Source of the DNA: Dyadobacter sp. 676
GTDB lineage: Bacteria; Bacteroidota; Bacteroidia; Cytophagales; Spirosomataceae
DNA length: 64,000 nucleotides
Reading direction: 5' to 3'
Assembly (NCBI RefSeq): GCF_040448675.1
Contig: NZ_CP159289.1
Coordinates: 4,323,001-4,387,000, forward strand
Made by a program: the position numbers and the translations under genes. Below, in pieces: positions 18,264 through 27,028 of this stretch (position 1 is the first letter of the stretch; each line of letters opens with the position of its first letter). The notes beneath the pieces were generated by a model. The model ran no database searches. It saw only the letters and a list, made by a program, of their open reading frames with translations, and was not told the origin of the DNA.

Positions 18264-19667
18264 CTATTTAACGCCTTTGCGTTTCTTGTAATCCTGATAC
18301 CGCTGGTTATATTCTTTCAGATCCTCCTCCTTGAATGTTTTCAGATAGTGTTCCGGAAGATCGAGCCGCTCCCGCATTTTCAGGGTATTTGAAAGCTCGA
18401 CGAGGGTATTGACGCCGTTTTTATCCTTATTCAGATCGAAAGCATCGTACAGATCGCCGTTAACCGTAAATGCCTTGAACGAAAGTCTGTTTTGGTCGAC
18501 CGTGATTACCTGGTATAATTGCGTGTTCGATGCGGCGCGGTCCATCCAGTTTTGTAGCCCGATATCATACATTTTGGGTCCGCTTACCGACACTACGTAA
18601 ATCGGCCCGTTGGGTTTCTTTCTGCTTTGTCCAACCGGAATATTGAGACCCCGGCCGTAGGTGTGGTCGTGGCCCTGCAATACGATGTCGACTTTGTGTT
18701 TCTTGTACAAAGGCTCCATTTTCTCGCGCCATTCGTCGTTATCGCGGCCGTTTTTGGTGGAATAAATCGGGTGGTGATGGAATACGACAGTCCAGCGGTT
18801 CGGGTTGTTGGTTGCGATTTGTTCGAACCATGCGGCTTGCTTTTTCAATGTCGTCGAATCGAGGATTGCCGCCTGGGAATCGAGGGAAATGAACCGTATA
18901 CCCTGATAATCGATATAATAAGCCGTTTCGGAAAGACCTTCGGGCCCGTTCTCAGGCAATGCGAACTGCGGTTTCCAATGTTTCGAGACAAACAGGTTCC
19001 TTTTTTCATCGCGGAAATACTCATGATTGCCGGGCGTTGCCAGATTGGGCACCATACCGTTGATCCATCCGCCGGCTTCGAACCACTCGCCCCATTGGTA
19101 ATCTGCATTGGAATTGTTGATCAGATCGCCCGCGTGGATCATCAGACGGGCTTTGGGCAAAGTAGTAAATGCCCCGCGCACCGCCCTCGACCACAGCGAA
19201 CGGATGTCGTTCTGCGCATCGCCGAAATAGAGAAATGAAACGGGTTCAGGCTTATCCGAGGCCGTTTTGAAATGAAACCATTCACTCCACGATTTCCCGT
19301 CACCGACCCTGTAAACGTACTGCGTCGCTGGTTTCAAATCGCCGAAATTCGCTTCGTGGTAATGTACCGTTTTGCCATCCAGGACAACTTTGTGCGTCGC
19401 CGCCTGCACAGTACGGGCTTTGGCAGGGAAGTCCGGCGAAGGGTCTGCTTCGTGAATTGCGGCGACGGCGGTTGTCACTGTCGAGTCGGTACGCCAGTTT
19501 ACTGCCTGTGAATTCGCCGGGCTTCCCTTGTAACCCAGCACGATCCGGTCGGGAAAAGTCGACGGGGGATAGCTTTTATTTTGTTGCGCGTGTACCGGGA
19601 GAGTAACGGCGGCCAGAAGGGTTCCGGCCAAAAGGAACTTGGGATATAATTGGTTGGGATACTGCAT
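18264..19667 (-). CDS. Secreted purple acid phosphatase-like metallophosphoesterase
   Basis: The ATG at 19667 places a signal peptide (MQYPNQLYPKFLLAG then PVHAQQ) at the start of a 467-residue protein. A TTG five codons upstream is less likely. An N-terminal fibronectin-like domain (about 30-140) with NFGDLKPATQYVYRVGDG is followed by a calcineurin-like phosphatase domain. Its metal motifs appear in order: FLYFGDAQND, HAGDLINNS, TPGNHEYFRD, VFHHHPIYST and LQGHDHTYGRG. This matches purple acid phosphatases, which release phosphate from organic esters outside the cytoplasm. The conserved Tyr of plant enzymes is hard to place. Convergent with the pectate-lyase-fold gene. Confidence 0.88.
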   Translation of the reverse strand: MQYPNQLYPKFLLAGTLLAAVTLPVHAQQNKSYPPSTFPDRIVLGYKGSPANSQAVNWRTDSTVTTAVAAIHEADPSPDFPAKARTVQAATHKVVLDGKTVHYHEANFGDLKPATQYVYRVGDGKSWSEWFHFKTASDKPEPVSFLYFGDAQNDIRSLWSRAVRGAFTTLPKARLMIHAGDLINNSNADYQWGEWFEAGGWINGMVPNLATPGNHEYFRDEKRNLFVSKHWKPQFALPENGPEGLSETAYYIDYQGIRFISLDSQAAILDSTTLKKQAAWFEQIATNNPNRWTVVFHHHPIYSTKNGRDNDEWREKMEPLYKKHKVDIVLQGHDHTYGRGLNIPVGQSRKKPNGPIYVVSVSGPKMYDIGLQNWMDRAASNTQLYQVITVDQNRLSFKAFTVNGDLYDAFDLNKDKNGVNTLVELSNTLKMRERLDLPEHYLKTFKEEDLKEYNQRYQDYKKRKGVK

Positions 19668-19764
19668 AAGAACCTTGGGCAAATCGTGGTCACAATAATA
19701 CCCGTTTGGAAAGCAATCGGACTAGTTGCTATATTCATTTTACATTTTGATAATATTGGAAGCC

Positions 19765-21012
19765 ATGAAGCACTATTTTTCCCTCTGTCTGACGCTGTTT
19801 TTATGTTTGTCCGGCCTTGTCGGGTGTAAAAAGGACAAGGAGCCTGAGCCCGTTCCGGAAGATCCCGTGTTGAAATTTGTACGGATACTCGACGATTCGC
19901 TGAAAGACAAAGGCTTTGGGTACAGTTTTGCGGTTTATCAAAAAGATCGGATGATAGGCTCGGGCGTGGGAGGATACCAGGCTAGGAGCATCGAAATTCA
20001 GGAGGATAAGCCCGTCACGCCCGACACCAAAATGCAGATCGCTAGCATGACCAAAACCATTACCGCAGCGGCATTTCTGAAACTGGCCGGCGAGAAGGGC
20101 ATTAAAGTCAGCGATAAGATTATCGATTACCTGCCCGGGACCTGGGTCAAAGGCCCAAACATCGGGCTTATTACCTTCAAGGACCTGCTCACGCATACGA
20201 GCGGGATAGTGGGCATGGGAGAGAACTGCCGCAACGGGGCGTTTACTGAAAATTTCTGGCCGGGTTTAAAGATGCTGGTCGAAAAGGGAATCAAAACGGA
20301 GAACTACGGTACAAGCTGTTATCAAAACGCCAATTTCGGACTTTTCAGGGTGTTGATACCGGCCATCAACGGCGTGAAATATACTGGTAACGACGACAAC
20401 GACGCACTGCTGGCATTCGATGGATATGAGGAATACGTCCGGAAAAATATATTCGAAAAGGCCGGTATCATAACCGACGGATTCGTGTCCAACGGCCTGC
20501 CCTTGCCGACTTTCGGTTATGACTTCCCTTACTCGGGCGAGTATGGTTTCGACCCGGGCGATTTCAGCTCGACTGTCGGCGGTTATGGCATTTACCTTTC
20601 GGCAAACCAGGGCGTAAAGCTGTACGCGGCACTTTTTTCACCGGATAACAACTCGGTTATTACACAAGACATTCGCGATCAGATTGTGACCCATGGGCTG
20701 GGCAGTTACAGCGCCGTCATGCCGGAAGGAAAATTCAGCTACCATGATGGCTGGTGGTATTCGTCCATTGGTATCCCCAATCCGAAGGGTTTCAGGAGCA
20801 TATGGATGCACTGCCCGGAGGACATTACCGTCGTTCTCTTTACGAATGCGTTGCGCAACGGCGACGGCCTTTTTCCGTTGCGGTCCGGCTTTTACGAGGA
20901 CATTACCTCGTATGTGCTCTGGGCATTTTCGAAGTACAAGGACCCCGGCAGGGGCAAGCGTATGCGGCAAGTCAATTTTCATGAATATCTGGAACATCCT
21001 GAACCGCATTGA
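19765..21012 (+). CDS. Serine-hydrolase lipoprotein of the class C beta-lactamase fold
   Basis: The ATG at 19765 gives 415 residues starting with a lipoprotein signal whose lipobox is LVGC. The fold motifs are S-M-T-K in QIASMTKTITAAAFL, the Tyr-x-Asn site in SCYQNANFGLF and a final HDG in YHDGWWYSS, as in class C beta-lactamases, D-Ala-D-Ala carboxypeptidases and esterases of family S12. The spacing suits an EstB/peptidase-like member more than a true beta-lactamase. It should be anchored in the periplasm or on the cell surface. It is divergent from the phosphatase gene and runs up to a small minus-strand ORF. Confidence 0.85.
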   Translation: MKHYFSLCLTLFLCLSGLVGCKKDKEPEPVPEDPVLKFVRILDDSLKDKGFGYSFAVYQKDRMIGSGVGGYQARSIEIQEDKPVTPDTKMQIASMTKTITAAAFLKLAGEKGIKVSDKIIDYLPGTWVKGPNIGLITFKDLLTHTSGIVGMGENCRNGAFTENFWPGLKMLVEKGIKTENYGTSCYQNANFGLFRVLIPAINGVKYTGNDDNDALLAFDGYEEYVRKNIFEKAGIITDGFVSNGLPLPTFGYDFPYSGEYGFDPGDFSSTVGGYGIYLSANQGVKLYAALFSPDNNSVITQDIRDQIVTHGLGSYSAVMPEGKFSYHDGWWYSSIGIPNPKGFRSIWMHCPEDITVVLFTNALRNGDGLFPLRSGFYEDITSYVLWAFSKYKDPGRGKRMRQVNFHEYLEHPEPH

Positions 21013-21174
21013 TTAGCGGTTGCTTACCGCGGGCTTCCTAACGGCTAAGGATCGTTTTTTGTCCGATAAAATTTTCTTTTCATGCCGGATCCACTCGCTA
21101 ATCCGTTTGGAATCTTCATTCGACGGATGTTCGCCGGTAGTCGAAAAGTCTATGTGCTTTTGTTCGTTTCGCAT
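21013..21174 (-). CDS. Small 53-residue hypothetical protein downstream of the GNAT-like gene
   Basis: ATG at 21174 to TAA at 21013. The protein starts MRNEQKHIDFSTTGEHPSNE and continues with a strongly basic, helical tail (WIRHEKK, SDKKR, AVRKP). It begins 17 bases after the restored stop of the GNAT-like gene on the same strand, so they probably share a transcript. No family is recognised. A DNA- or partner-binding role, such as an antitoxin, is only a guess from charge and position. Confidence 0.45.
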   Translation of the reverse strand: MRNEQKHIDFSTTGEHPSNEDSKRISEWIRHEKKILSDKKRSLAVRKPAVSNR

Positions 21175-21191
21175 ACATAAATATACAAAAT

Positions 21192-21705
21192 TTAACGGAA
21201 ATATCGATTAACCAGTCTCTGCGCGGCTTCTCGGGTAATTACCATTACGTTGCCGAACAGAAGCTTAGCTCCAAGCTGAGTTCGATAATGCGATATAAGC
21301 TTGGTCTTACTTTTCAAAGGAAATATACCCTTCGTAGCCTTTATCGAAAGAAAGTTTGCATGCGAAGGCGATCAGGTTGCCGGCGACACCTAAAAATTTT
21401 TTCCCGGCTCCCTTGTTTGCTTTACTGTTTTCTATCAAATGCATGTAAATATGATCTCCTTTGTCTTGAAGACAAATAAGCCCTTGAATTACATCGGTGT
21501 TTTCGGAAAGGACAAGTTTATAAACTTGTTTCTCTTTACTTGAAACTTCTTTCACCCAGTCAAAGAGCCATTCTGATTTGTTGAGTCGACGAATTTCCTG
21601 CACGTTGGCGGAAATAACTTCGGTAGCAAACCGCTCTCCTGTAAGAGCATGTTCAACCGAACGGGTTAGCTTATCGATTACGACACCTATTTTGTAAGAG
21701 GGCAT
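21192..21705 (-). CDS. GNAT-like acetyltransferase-fold protein with a single-base frameshift
   Basis: Starting at ATG 21705, the frame stops early after KGYEGYISFEK. Dropping one T from 21311-21314 gives FESKTKLISHYRTQLGAKLL and then REAAQRLVNRYFR, ending at 21192. The restored length of 170 residues suits a GNAT-type domain. Supporting features are a strand-helix layout, a possible acetyl-CoA loop in KANKGAGKKFLGVAGNLIAFA, and a closing strand with HY-x(2)-LGA. The substrate is unknown. The copy of the 26-bp repeat at 21744-21769 lies 39 bases upstream, the Fic gene ends just beyond that, and the small 53-aa ORF follows. Confidence 0.6.
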
Positions 21706-21743
21706 ATTGTTTAAGATATAGTGTGTTCGAAGTAATGAGTACC

Positions 21744-21769
21744 CCAAGCTACCAGTATTCTTTCAAATC
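21744..21769. repeat. 26-bp direct repeat, copy 1 (between fic stop and the GNAT-like start)
   Basis: This copy matches 22616-22641 at 25 of 26 positions; C instead of T at position 6 is the only difference. The shared core is TACCAGTATTCTTTCAAATC. Both copies have the same orientation and lie 39-52 bases upstream of a minus-strand start codon. Read on the minus strand, each begins GATTTGAAAGAATACTGG. Confidence 0.85.
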
Positions 21770-21787
21770 AATTGCGGATTGGGCATA

Positions 21788-22564
21788 TCAATTATCCAGC
21801 GCCTTTGGCAGCATCATCAAAAAACGATCAGCCGCGGTATAATCCAACTCTTCATAGAACACACCGAGCCGGTTCAGGTTCCGGTAATACTCGTCGACAT
21901 GCCGGTAATAATATTGCTCCGACTGGATATACCATGCAACTGGTCCCAATTTGTCCGAAAGAAACCACTTTTCGAGCAATCTTCCTGCACGCCCGTTTCC
22001 GTCGTTGAATGGATGGATACATACAAACAACAAATGCATGAAAGCGGCATAATAGAAAATTTCTTCGAGCGATAGGTCGGCATGAAGTAGCTGATCTGTA
22101 TCGTCCCAAAGCTTGCCCATTTCAGTTTCTAATAAATGCGAAGGTGCTGCTTCGAACTGTATTCGACCGGTTTTGTGCTCCATCACCACCATTTCATTTT
22201 GGCGGTAAATGCCGCGCCCGCCCACGGGTAACAAGTGCTCGGAGAGAATCCGGTGCGCCTCGGAAAAATGGTCCCCGGTCAGTCTGTTTTCCTTTGCATA
22301 AACGTAGGCACGGAATAGGTCGTTAGGCTTTTCGGTAAGCTCCGGGAGATATTCGATGTGCTGGATTTTATGTTTGATATAACTGTCGACGTCCATTGAC
22401 TCACCTTCGATTTTAGAGGAGCTAATGACGGCAACGGAGGTATAAAAGTTAAAGGAGTCAGCCCGAACGAACGTTTCGTTCAGCCGGTCCAGTGCTTCGG
22501 CGAGATTGAAGCCGAGTCCGCTTTTGTATTTTTCCAGTAAGACGTCCGGGACGATCTTTTTCAT
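21788..22564 (-). CDS. Fic domain protein (predicted AMP-transferase)
   Basis: The 258-residue protein carries the canonical Fic motif HPFNDGNGRAGR, with catalytic H184. These enzymes usually transfer AMP from ATP to hydroxyl side chains of target proteins. An N-terminal S-x-x-x-E-G signature (S49 to G54, in SSKIEGE) is the self-inhibitory helix of class II Fic proteins, so the enzyme is probably kept off until the helix moves. The ATG at 22564 is chosen because upstream in-frame residues look non-coding and run across the divergent radical SAM gene. Direct repeats lie just outside both ends of the gene. The target is unknown. Confidence 0.92.
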   Translation of the reverse strand: MKKIVPDVLLEKYKSGLGFNLAEALDRLNETFVRADSFNFYTSVAVISSSKIEGESMDVDSYIKHKIQHIEYLPELTEKPNDLFRAYVYAKENRLTGDHFSEAHRILSEHLLPVGGRGIYRQNEMVVMEHKTGRIQFEAAPSHLLETEMGKLWDDTDQLLHADLSLEEIFYYAAFMHLLFVCIHPFNDGNGRAGRLLEKWFLSDKLGPVAWYIQSEQYYYRHVDEYYRNLNRLGVFYEELDYTAADRFLMMLPKALDN

Positions 22565-22615
22565 GGCAGGCAGCTTACATGTTTTACGCAAGTCGGTACA
22601 CGAAATGCTAACCAA

Positions 22616-22641
22616 CCAAGTTACCAGTATTCTTTCAAATC
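22616..22641. repeat. 26-bp direct repeat, copy 2 (upstream of fic)
   Basis: This is the second copy of the repeat at 21744-21769, with one mismatch. It lies in the divergent spacer between fic and the radical SAM gene, 52 bases from the fic start and 38 bases from the radical SAM start. The two copies enclose exactly the fic gene. Confidence 0.85.
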
Positions 22642-22650
22642 CAAAACCCC

Positions 22651-22658
22651 TACCTTTG
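22651..22658 (+). promoter_or_regulatory. Candidate -7 element of the radical SAM gene
   Basis: TACCTTTG is an exact TAnnTTTG match that begins 10 bases after the 26-bp repeat and ends 22 bases before the GTG start at 22680. The transcript leader would be only about 15 bases. Confidence 0.5.
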
Positions 22659-22679
22659 CATCCTAGAAAACGTGCATCC

Positions 22680-24878
22680 GTGAAAAAGAAGACACTCCTG
22701 GTTACCCCGCCATTTACCCAGCTTAACACGCCTTATCCCGCTACCGCTTACCTCAAAGGGTTTTTGAATACTTTGGGGCGTGAGTCGTATCAGGCCGACC
22801 TGGGTATCGATGTAATCCTGGAACTGTTTTCTTCCAAAGGGCTGAAAAAATTGTTCGCGATGTTGGAGGCGTCGGATATCGAGTTGACGGACAATAGTTT
22901 CCGCATTTACGCGCTTCGGGACGAGTACATTTCGACCATCGATCCGGTGATCCGTTTTCTCAAAAACAGCAATCCGACGCTGGCCCATAGTATTTGCGAC
23001 CGCACCTATTTGCCCGAAGCCAGCCGCTTTTCGCAACTCGAAGACCTGGATTGGGCGTTCGGAACGATGGGGATCCACGACAAAGCCCGCCATCTGGCGA
23101 CGTTATACCTGGAAGATCTCGGCGATCTGATTCAGGAGGCTGTCGATCCGCATTTCGGTTTCAGCCGGTATGCCGAACGGCTGGGGCGATCGGCCACGGG
23201 TTTCGATGAAATGGAAGCTGCGCTGGAATCGCCCGATACACTGCTTTCGCAGACATTAAAAGATGTGCTGGAACGAAGGGTGAAGCAATATCAGCCCGAT
23301 GTCGTCTGCATCTCTGTGCCGTTTCCAGGCAACCTGTATGGCGGTTTTAAATGCGGGCAATATCTGAAAGCACATTATCCGCATATTAAAATCGTGATGG
23401 GTGGAGGTTATGCCAACACGGAATTACGCTCGCTGGGCGAACCCCGGGTTTTCAATTATATCGATTTTGTGTGTCTCGACGACGGCGAGGCTCCGTTGCG
23501 GTCGTTGCTGGAATACCTGGATGGCGAACGCGATCTGACCGATTTGAAAAGGGTCTATTCGAGGGTCGACGGAAAAGTGGTGTACCATAACGGGGCGAAG
23601 GAAAAAGACGTCCCACAGCGCGAAACAGGCACGCCGGATTACAGCGACCTGCCGCTGCACGATTATCTTTCGGTAATCGAGATTGTAAACCCGATGCACC
23701 GCCTTTGGAGCGACGGTCGCTGGAACAAACTGACGTTGGCGCACGGCTGTTACTGGGGAAAGTGCTCTTTTTGCGATATTTCACTCGATTACATCAGGCG
23801 CTATGAGCCTATGACCGCCTCGTTGCTCTGCGACCGTATCGAGGAAATCATCGCTCAAACCCGGCAGAACGGCTTTCACTTCGTCGACGAGGCCGCACCA
23901 CCTGCGTTGCTGCGGGACCTGGCGTTGGAAATTATTCGTCGCAGGATTACAGTTGTATGGTGGACCAATATCCGTTTCGAAAAGAACTTTACCCACGATC
24001 TCTGCCTGCTGCTGAAAGCCTCGGGGTGCATCGCCATTTCCGGCGGGTTAGAAGTAGCTTCGGACCGCCTGCTCGATCGTATGAAAAAGGGGGTGACCGT
24101 CGCACAGGTAGCACGGGTAGCGGACGCCTTCACGCAGGCGGGTATCATGGTACACGCGTACCTGATGTACGGCTTCCCTACACAAACGGTCCAGGAAACC
24201 ATCGACTCGCTGGAAATGGTGCGGCAAATGTTCCAACTGGGCATTGTGCAGTCGGGTTTCTGGCACCGGTTCGCGATGACGGCGCATAGCCCGGTAGGGT
24301 TATACCCCGAGGAATTCGACGTAACGCGGCTGGGACCCGATACGGGCAGGTTTGCCAATAACGATCTGGAACATAGCGACCCGCTCGGCGCCGACCACGA
24401 CAAGTTTGCCGATGGTCTGCGGAAGTCGTTGTTTAACTACATGCATGGCGTTTGCTTGGATTTTCCATTATCCAAATGGTTCGATTTCCGAACGCCGCCG
24501 ACTTCAATTCCTCCAAACTATATTGAAAAAAGCATTCATGAACCCGTCGAACTGGCCGCCCGGCCCAATGCCGTCATCGTGTGGACGGGCAGCTTACCGG
24601 AAATGGCCGTCTTCGAAGAGAGGAAAGGCGGGAGGGCAAGGGAGGTAGCCGAGCTTGTTTTTTACAACAAGAAGAAAGAATGGGCTATCGAAACGGATGT
24701 AGCAACAGGCGAATGGCTTACCGAAATGCTTCCGAAGCTACTGATCGCGAATCCGGAGCCCTATGCGCTCGAACAGTTCAAAAATGACTTTGAAACCGCC
24801 GGTTTAGGGCAATTCGAAACATTCCTCAACTCCCGCACGTGGAGGGAGCTGAGGAACGGTGGAGTGCTGGTGCTGTAA
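22680..24878 (+). CDS. B12-binding-type radical SAM protein with an unusual cysteine spacing
   Basis: From a GTG start at 22680 the protein has 732 residues. VKKKTLLVTPPFTQLNTPYPATAYLKG opens the protein as in cobalamin-binding radical SAM enzymes. A Rossmann-like B12 domain follows, with PDVVCISVPFPGNLYGGF and KIVMGGGYANTE, but no clear DxHxxG motif for B12 base-off binding. The radical SAM domain starts at LAHGCYWGKCSFCDI, where C357, C362 and C365 are spaced CX4CX2C instead of the common CX3CX2C. Later blocks GGLEVASDRLLDRMKKGVT and YLMYGFPTQTVQET fit the SAM-binding barrel. The reaction is unknown. In-frame sequence upstream of 22680 overlaps the fic start region and is probably not translated. 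Confidence 0.85.
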   Translation: MKKKTLLVTPPFTQLNTPYPATAYLKGFLNTLGRESYQADLGIDVILELFSSKGLKKLFAMLEASDIELTDNSFRIYALRDEYISTIDPVIRFLKNSNPTLAHSICDRTYLPEASRFSQLEDLDWAFGTMGIHDKARHLATLYLEDLGDLIQEAVDPHFGFSRYAERLGRSATGFDEMEAALESPDTLLSQTLKDVLERRVKQYQPDVVCISVPFPGNLYGGFKCGQYLKAHYPHIKIVMGGGYANTELRSLGEPRVFNYIDFVCLDDGEAPLRSLLEYLDGERDLTDLKRVYSRVDGKVVYHNGAKEKDVPQRETGTPDYSDLPLHDYLSVIEIVNPMHRLWSDGRWNKLTLAHGCYWGKCSFCDISLDYIRRYEPMTASLLCDRIEEIIAQTRQNGFHFVDEAAPPALLRDLALEIIRRRITVVWWTNIRFEKNFTHDLCLLLKASGCIAISGGLEVASDRLLDRMKKGVTVAQVARVADAFTQAGIMVHAYLMYGFPTQTVQETIDSLEMVRQMFQLGIVQSGFWHRFAMTAHSPVGLYPEEFDVTRLGPDTGRFANNDLEHSDPLGADHDKFADGLRKSLFNYMHGVCLDFPLSKWFDFRTPPTSIPPNYIEKSIHEPVELAARPNAVIVWTGSLPEMAVFEERKGGRAREVAELVFYNKKKEWAIETDVATGEWLTEMLPKLLIANPEPYALEQFKNDFETAGLGQFETFLNSRTWRELRNGGVLVL

Positions 24879-24881
24879 GGG

Positions 24882-25991
24882 TTAGTATCGAAGTACTTCG
24901 AACTTGTCGAGGTTGTCATCGAATGTCGTGAAAACGGCCGGATACCCGGGAGCAATGCTGCCGATCCGGTCTTGCAGGCCCAATGCGGTTGCCGGCCGGA
25001 CCGTAGCCATTTCAATCGCTTCCTGAACGGGTATTCCAATGATTTCAACGGCATTGCGTACCGCATCGCCAAGCGAAATAGTCGCTCCTGCGAGGTTACC
25101 ATCCGAATTGATATATTTACCGTCTTTCAGGTGAGCGTCGAACTCGCCCCATTTGAACCCGGTAACTTTCTGGCCGAGGAACAGCGCATCGGAAATGAGG
25201 AACAACTTGTCTCTCTTGATTTTATAAGCCACGCTGGCCGCGCCGAAATCGCAATGTACGCCGTCGATGATGATGGGAGCATATACGGATTCGGTGTCGA
25301 AAGTCGCCCCTACCAGCCCCGGCGCACGGTGGCCGAACGCCGACATGGCATTATACAAATGCGTTACGAGCTGAATGCCCTGGTCAAATGCAGCCATAGC
25401 TTCGGCGTAATTAGCATTGGAATGCCCCGCCGACACGGTAATGCCCGATTCGAGTAACATTTGGAGTTGGTCTTCGGTGAACATTTCCGGCGCGATGGTA
25501 ATCAGTCGGATTACATCCTTACCGTATCGAATAATTTCTTCGAGTTCGGTATCCGTCGGTTTCCGGACAAATGATGCCAAATGTGCCCCGCGCTTGACCG
25601 GGTTGAGGAATGGGCCTTCCAAATGCATTCCCAGTATGCCCGATTCCGGATTTTTGGACATGTAGCTGCGGGTGGCTTCGATCCCTTTCAGGATGTTGTC
25701 GTGCGGGGAAGTAATGAGGGTAGGCAGCACGTAGGCAGTGCCGGTCCGTACGCTGGCCTGGTAGATGTCGTCGATTGTTTCCTCGTCGGCGCGTTCGGTG
25801 AAGTAGAACTGCTCTCCGCCGTTGATGTGGCTGTCGAAAAAGCCGGGCGCGAGGTTGGTCACCTGTGGCATGCCGGTCTTGGGTGTGCCGCTCTGGACGC
25901 CGCTGATGCGGCCGTTCTCGACGACGATGATCTGGTTAAACAGTACTTCTTTTCCCGTAAAAACTTTCTCTGCAAAAAACTGGGCGGACAT
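24882..25991 (-). CDS. nagA: N-acetylglucosamine-6-phosphate deacetylase
   Basis: NagA removes acetate from GlcNAc-6-phosphate in the cytosol, a step in amino-sugar use and cell-wall recycling. The 369-residue length is normal. Family blocks are APGFFDSHINGGEQF, LGMHLEGPFLNPVKRGAH with the metal-binding Glu, VSAGHSNANYAEAMAAF, VTHLYNAMSAFGHRAPGLVGA, IIDGVHCDFG and LISDALF with the catalytic Asp. No other nag genes are close by. The gene lies 59 bases after the pentapeptide-repeat gene on the same strand, and converges on the radical SAM gene with a 3-base gap. Confidence 0.93.
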   Translation of the reverse strand: MSAQFFAEKVFTGKEVLFNQIIVVENGRISGVQSGTPKTGMPQVTNLAPGFFDSHINGGEQFYFTERADEETIDDIYQASVRTGTAYVLPTLITSPHDNILKGIEATRSYMSKNPESGILGMHLEGPFLNPVKRGAHLASFVRKPTDTELEEIIRYGKDVIRLITIAPEMFTEDQLQMLLESGITVSAGHSNANYAEAMAAFDQGIQLVTHLYNAMSAFGHRAPGLVGATFDTESVYAPIIIDGVHCDFGAASVAYKIKRDKLFLISDALFLGQKVTGFKWGEFDAHLKDGKYINSDGNLAGATISLGDAVRNAVEIIGIPVQEAIEMATVRPATALGLQDRIGSIAPGYPAVFTTFDDNLDKFEVLRY

Positions 25992-26050
25992 AATGAAAGG
26001 CTAGGTTTAGACTCGCCCAAGAAACGAAAAACGCGGAGCCGTTCAAAGCA

Positions 26051-26614
26051 CTATTTGATAATTATGTCAAATCTGGTGAGCAGCCCAGCCAGGTCGGAAG
26101 AGAGGAATTTTGCCTTACGGATATTGTTGGCCGTAGGGTCGATCGTGAAGTTTTTGCTGGTCGAAAAATCGACGCCGCTGAGGTTAGTACCATCGAAAAC
26201 CGAATCCCAGAAGTCGCAGTTATGCAATTTGCATTTCGAGAAGTCGGTTTGGGTGAAATCGGCGTTATGGATCTTGCAGTTGGAGAAAATGGTTTTGTTC
26301 AATTTTTTCCTTTCGAAAATGGCATAATCGAGAATACAGTTTTCGAAAACCGCCGCAAATGCAAAGTCCTTACTCTCGGAAAAATTGACGCCCGTGAGTT
26401 TGCAACCGATGAATTCGATATCGGAAATCTTACAGTTTTTCACCGACGCATTGCTGAGGTTGCAATCCTGAAAAACGCAGTCGATGAAATCGATGTCAGC
26501 CAGGTCCGGGATGTTGCATTGTACGAAGCGGACCTGTTCACAACTGGTCTTCCGCAATGGTTCAATGCTAAAATCTTTATTTTCAATGAGGTCGAAATTC
26601 CGGGAGTTGCGCAT
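26051..26614 (-). CDS. Pentapeptide-repeat protein
   Basis: The 187 residues are built from degenerate five-residue units of the A(D/N)LxX type that form a right-handed quadrilateral beta-helix. Many carry Cys before the central hydrophobic residue: FQDCNLSNA, IKNCKIS-like, FIGCKLTGVNF, FSNCKIHNADF, FSKCKLHNCDF. No signal peptide is visible. Relatives include DNA-mimic proteins such as Qnr, but most family members have no known role and I see no specific Qnr marker. It lies 25 bases downstream of trxA and is probably co-transcribed. Confidence 0.9.
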   Translation of the reverse strand: MRNSRNFDLIENKDFSIEPLRKTSCEQVRFVQCNIPDLADIDFIDCVFQDCNLSNASVKNCKISDIEFIGCKLTGVNFSESKDFAFAAVFENCILDYAIFERKKLNKTIFSNCKIHNADFTQTDFSKCKLHNCDFWDSVFDGTNLSGVDFSTSKNFTIDPTANNIRKAKFLSSDLAGLLTRFDIIIK

Positions 26615-26639
26615 CGAGCCCAGGGATATTTAAGGGATA

Positions 26640-26936
26640 TTAAATATATTGTTTGATAACCGATTTCAGCTGGTCGGCCTGCACCACGCCCGACTGGCGC
26701 CAGAGCGGCTTGCCGTTTTTGAATACGATCAGCGTCGGCACGCCCTGAATGCGGTAGGCCTGTGCAGCCGACTGGTTTTTATCCACATCGACCTTGATAA
26801 TCGTTGCCGAATCGCCCAGATCGGCCTTTACTTTTTCCAGGATCGGTTTCATCATTTTACAAGGGCCGCACCATTCGGCCGAAAAATCCACCAAAACCGG
26901 TTTGTCGCTATTGATCAATTCTGAGAATGTTGCCAT
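26640..26936 (-). CDS. trxA: Thioredoxin
   Basis: The ATG at 26936 gives the standard 98-residue protein [20 protein letters not shown], with active site WCGPCKMM, cis-proline block [14 protein letters not shown] and the closing helix. An earlier in-frame start at 26969 would add 11 unrelated residues. There is no signal peptide, so it acts as a cytosolic disulfide reductase. The pentapeptide-repeat gene follows closely. Family assignment is firm, but paralogues may exist elsewhere, so the symbol is by type. Confidence 0.93.
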   Translation of the reverse strand: MATFSELINSDKPVLVDFSAEWCGPCKMMKPILEKVKADLGDSATIIKVDVDKNQSAAQAYRIQGVPTLIVFKNGKPLWRQSGVVQADQLKSVIKQYI

Positions 26937-27028
26937 GGTTGCAATGTTTTGTCTGAAATGAAAACCCATCCGGGCACAGAAAGGTTTAATCTGGACCCGA
27001 TTACCGCGAAACGGTAAAGATCATGCCA

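Noticed and set aside
19765..21012. Serine hydrolase as an antibiotic beta-lactamase
   Set aside because: It has the SxxK, YxN and HDG motifs, but its lipoprotein anchor and overall pattern suit S12 peptidase/esterase relatives better, and no resistance context is present.
25581..26327. 248-codon plus-strand frame across nagA and the pentapeptide gene
   Set aside because: It is antisense to two well-supported genes and shows no domain.
26051..26614. Pentapeptide protein as a Qnr quinolone-resistance determinant
   Set aside because: The repeats are Cys-rich and degenerate and lack Qnr-specific blocks; only the general fold can be claimed.
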